A stretch of DNA of 8,179 nt, from the NCBI GenBank assembly GCA_945867185.1, contig CAMBHM010000059.1, positions 1 to 8,179 of the forward strand, given 5' to 3'. The notes beneath the pieces were generated by a model, which saw nothing but the letters and a program-made list of their open reading frames with translations, was not told the DNA's origin and ran no database searches. Source of the DNA: Legionella genomosp. 1 (GTDB taxonomy: Bacteria > Pseudomonadota > Gammaproteobacteria > Legionellales > Legionellaceae). The position numbers and the translations under genes were made by a program. Shown here piece after piece: positions 6,601-8,179 of the stretch (position 1 is its first letter; every line of letters begins with the position of its first letter).

Positions 6601-7172
6601 AACAAACCGTACGCATCATTGGAGGGCAATTTCGAGGAAAAAAGCTCCCTTTCCCTGCAGAGGAAGGCTTACGCCCAACCCCAGATCGAGTTCGCGAAAC
6701 CGTGTTCAATTGGTTGATGCATGACATCCGCGACGCACGCTGTCTAGATGCCTTCGCAGGCAGTGGGGCTCTTGGATTCGAAGCATTTTCTCGCGCTGCT
6801 GCCTCTGTCATCTTTCTTGAAACCAATCCCATTGCAGCGAAAAATCTAACCCAAATAGCCTCTTCGTTCCACTCAACAACACTCTGCATCAAACAAATCG
6901 ATGCGCTCAAGTTCCTACAACACACCAACGAACACTTTCATGTGGTATTTCTAGATCCTCCTTTTTCTGAAAATCTCATCCCCGCCTGCTTAGATCTTCT
7001 GATAACCAGGAACATCCTCCTTCCAGGAGGGTTCGTTTACTTGGAGTCTCCCCAAGCAATCGTTGTTGATGAAACACAGTGGCGTTGTTTAAAACTCAAA
7101 ACAGCAGGACAAGTAGTCTATGGATTATATTCTCCCCTTGACAAGCGTTCCTCCTCCTGTTCCAATCAATGA
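6597..7172 (+). CDS. rsmD: 16S rRNA (guanine(966)-N(2))-methyltransferase RsmD
   Basis: RsmD methylates N2 of G966 in 16S rRNA (E. coli numbering) using S-adenosylmethionine, acting on assembled or nearly assembled small subunits. The 191-residue product (E. coli 198) has the family N-terminus RIIGGQFRGKKL at 6-17, the element RPTPDRVRETVFNWL at 26-40, SAM-binding motif I DAFAGSGALG at 51-60, an acidic residue after the second strand (FLETN, Glu75) and the catalytic DPPF at 120-123. The ATG overlaps the stop of the M16 gene (ATGA), with an AGG 10 nt upstream. The last codons hold a promoter candidate for dotD. The C-terminal tail KRSSSCSNQ is not conserved in the family as far as I know. Confidence 0.95.
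   Translation: MKQTVRIIGGQFRGKKLPFPAEEGLRPTPDRVRETVFNWLMHDIRDARCLDAFAGSGALGFEAFSRAAASVIFLETNPIAAKNLTQIASSFHSTTLCIKQIDALKFLQHTNEHFHVVFLDPPFSENLIPACLDLLITRNILLPGGFVYLESPQAIVVDETQWRCLKLKTAGQVVYGLYSPLDKRSSSCSNQ
7138..7166 (+). promoter_or_regulatory. dotDp: Candidate sigma-70-type promoter for dotD-dotC, inside rsmD
   Basis: A perfect -35 TTGACA (7138-7143) is followed by a 17-bp spacer and TCCAAT (7161-7166, 4 of 6 matches), preceded by TGT (7158-7160), making an extended -10. Transcription would start near 7173, about 27 nt before the dotD ATG. It overlaps the final codons of rsmD. No PmrA-type or CpxR-type box is evident nearby. It is called from sequence alone. Confidence 0.5.
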
Positions 7173-7199
7173 CATCCTACTTGAAAATCAACGGCCCCG

Positions 7200-7685
7200 A
7201 TGAACAACAAGCGTCTGATGCTTTTTTTAGCAACCGCATTGCTTGCAGGATGTGCGAGCACGACCTATAAAAAGCCGCCTTACAATGATCCAAGCGATGA
7301 TGCCAGCATCAAACTTGCTGAAGCTGCGAATTCCGTCAGTGATTCCATGTTACAAATGGCGCGTGTTGAAAAAATCATTACGCCACCCACCAAAGACAAT
7401 ACGCTCACTATTCCCAATGCCTATAACTTACAAGCCCGGGCCTCCGTAGATTGGTCGGGGCCCGTTGCTGAGCTTACTGAAAAAATTGCCAAAGCAGCGC
7501 ATTTTCATTTGCGCGTTCTTGGAAAAGCCCCGGCCATTCCCGTGTTGGTGAGTCTCTCTATTGAAGACGAAAGCCTTGCTGAAATCTTACGTAATATCGA
7601 TTATCAAGCAGGGAAAAGAGCCTATATTCACGTATACCCTAACTCTCAGGTCGTTGAATTACGTTATGCTAAAATTTACTCCTAG
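7200..7685 (+). CDS. dotD: Dot/Icm type IVB secretion outer-membrane lipoprotein DotD
   Basis: DotD is a small lipoprotein of the outer-membrane core of the Dot/Icm secretion system, which delivers effector proteins into host cells. With DotC it is needed to place DotH in the outer membrane, and its periplasmic domain has the N0 fold of secretins. The 161-residue product has a lipoprotein signal with lipobox LAGC (Cys18). A Lys/Pro-rich linker (YKKPPYNDPSDDAS) and an amphipathic helix follow, then the N0-like domain from about 80 (ARASVDWSGP, then VPVLVSLSIEDESLAEILR, my boundaries). The C-terminus HVYPNSQVVELRYAKIYS is very like that of Legionella DotD as I remember it. No Shine-Dalgarno precedes ATG 7200, but no other start fits. 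Its end overlaps dotC by 20 bp. In Legionella dotB follows dotC; it would lie beyond the window. Confidence 0.96.
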   Translation: MNNKRLMLFLATALLAGCASTTYKKPPYNDPSDDASIKLAEAANSVSDSMLQMARVEKIITPPTKDNTLTIPNAYNLQARASVDWSGPVAELTEKIAKAAHFHLRVLGKAPAIPVLVSLSIEDESLAEILRNIDYQAGKRAYIHVYPNSQVVELRYAKIYS

Positions 7686-8179
7686 CCTGACACTCGTAGC
7701 CCTGGCACTGCTCACTGCCTGCGCGACATCACCCGTACAGCGAGGAGATACCACCTCGCTCGCAGGCCTGCAGGCCATGGCCAGCAACAAAAGCGCCCTC
7801 ACCCGTGGCATGCCGTCTACTGGCAAGATTCGTGAAATGGCCCTCAAGGAAACAGCGCTCAGTTTGGGTGCCCAATCAGGCCTTGCCTGGCGTGCCCAAT
7901 GTATCAATGAACAATTGGTTCAGCAGGCCCGCCACCTGGATACCATTTATGATTTCAACTCGCTAACCCTTGAGCACAATGTGTTACCGCCAGTGTTATT
8001 AGAAGGTCGTAATACCTTGAATCTTGCCGACACCCAGACCATTCGCATTTCTGATCGCACTTACAAAGTATCCAAACAAGCACGTTTCATCACCACACCA
8101 CCCAACTGGCGACAATACCTCTGGATGGACTATAAACGCCCTGAATACCCGCACGTTACCTTGTTACCTAAAACAAAAC
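7666..8179 (+). CDS. dotC: Dot/Icm type IVB secretion lipoprotein DotC, 3' end outside the window
   Basis: DotC is the second lipoprotein of the Dot/Icm outer-membrane core, acting with DotD and DotH in the periplasm and outer membrane. The frame is open from ATG 7666 to the window edge, giving 171 codons; the Legionella protein is about 300 residues, so roughly 40 percent is missing. It starts with a short signal (KFTPSLTLVALALLTAC) whose lipobox LTAC puts the lipidated Cys at 19. Then come ALREMALKE-type helices (GKIREMALKETALSLGAQSG, about 53-72), a WRAQCINEQL segment, and conserved-looking LPPVLLEGRNTL and FITTPPNWRQYLW (about 150-162), where the periplasmic domain is cut off. The start codon and first residues are encoded inside the end of dotD. 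The only upstream AGG is too far away (about 15 nt), so translation probably depends on ribosomes finishing dotD. Confidence 0.93.
   Translation, partial: MLKFTPSLTLVALALLTACATSPVQRGDTTSLAGLQAMASNKSALTRGMPSTGKIREMALKETALSLGAQSGLAWRAQCINEQLVQQARHLDTIYDFNSLTLEHNVLPPVLLEGRNTLNLADTQTIRISDRTYKVSKQARFITTPPNWRQYLWMDYKRPEYPHVTLLPKTK

Noticed and set aside
6515..6928. 137-residue open frame on the minus strand across the M16 end and rsmD start
   Set aside because: It is antisense to two firmly identified genes, has no recognisable domain, and its Arg/Ser-rich composition is typical of a frame shadow.
7100..7199. PmrA or CpxR regulatory box upstream of dotD
   Set aside because: I looked for a CTTAA-type PmrA repeat and GTAAA repeats known from Legionella icm/dot and effector promoters and found none in this stretch.
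1..8179. New defence system, mobile element or effector gene
   Set aside because: Every long coding region is a recognised housekeeping or Dot/Icm gene. No transposase, integrase, nuclease, toxin-antitoxin pair, direct-repeat array or eukaryotic-like domain was seen.

Overview
The window comes from a gammaproteobacterium of the order Legionellales, most likely Legionella or a close relative. The main evidence is at the right-hand end: dotD followed by the start of dotC, two lipoproteins of the Dot/Icm type IVB secretion system, with a DotD sequence very close to the Legionella form as I remember it. The rest is housekeeping sequence with tightly packed, often overlapping genes. I see no tRNA, rRNA, CRISPR array, transposase or phage gene, and no gene-free stretch longer than 60 bases.

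Region 1 (1-1301, plus strand) is a molybdenum-cofactor operon: the 3' part of moaE, then mobA, then a small protein of unknown function. MoaE is the catalytic large subunit of molybdopterin synthase, MobA attaches GMP to the cofactor, and the third gene is coupled to mobA by an ATGA overlap. Region 2 (1314-3851, minus strand) is ftsY-ftsE-ftsX: the signal-recognition-particle receptor and the ABC-type complex that couples septal peptidoglycan hydrolysis to cell division. The two operons converge with only 12 bases between their stop codons. The rpoH gene that follows ftsX in E. coli is not here.

Region 3 (3911-7172, plus strand) diverges from ftsY across a 59-bp gap. It encodes two secreted M16 peptidase-family proteins with complementary halves of one active site (a zinc-binding subunit, then a zinc-free R/Y subunit), then the 16S rRNA methyltransferase RsmD. 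Each gene starts inside the stop codon of the previous one. The second M16 gene carries a REP-like palindrome remnant inside its signal-peptide coding region.

Region 4 (7200 to the end) is dotD-dotC, overlapping by 20 bp, with dotC cut by the window edge. A well-formed sigma-70-type promoter candidate (TTGACA, 17-bp spacer, extended -10) lies inside the 3' end of rsmD and would let the secretion genes be transcribed separately from the housekeeping operon.

I found no wholly new system. The most useful leads are the internal dot promoter, the repeat-derived signal-peptide insert, the M16 pair next to the secretion genes, and the uncharacterised gene after mobA.
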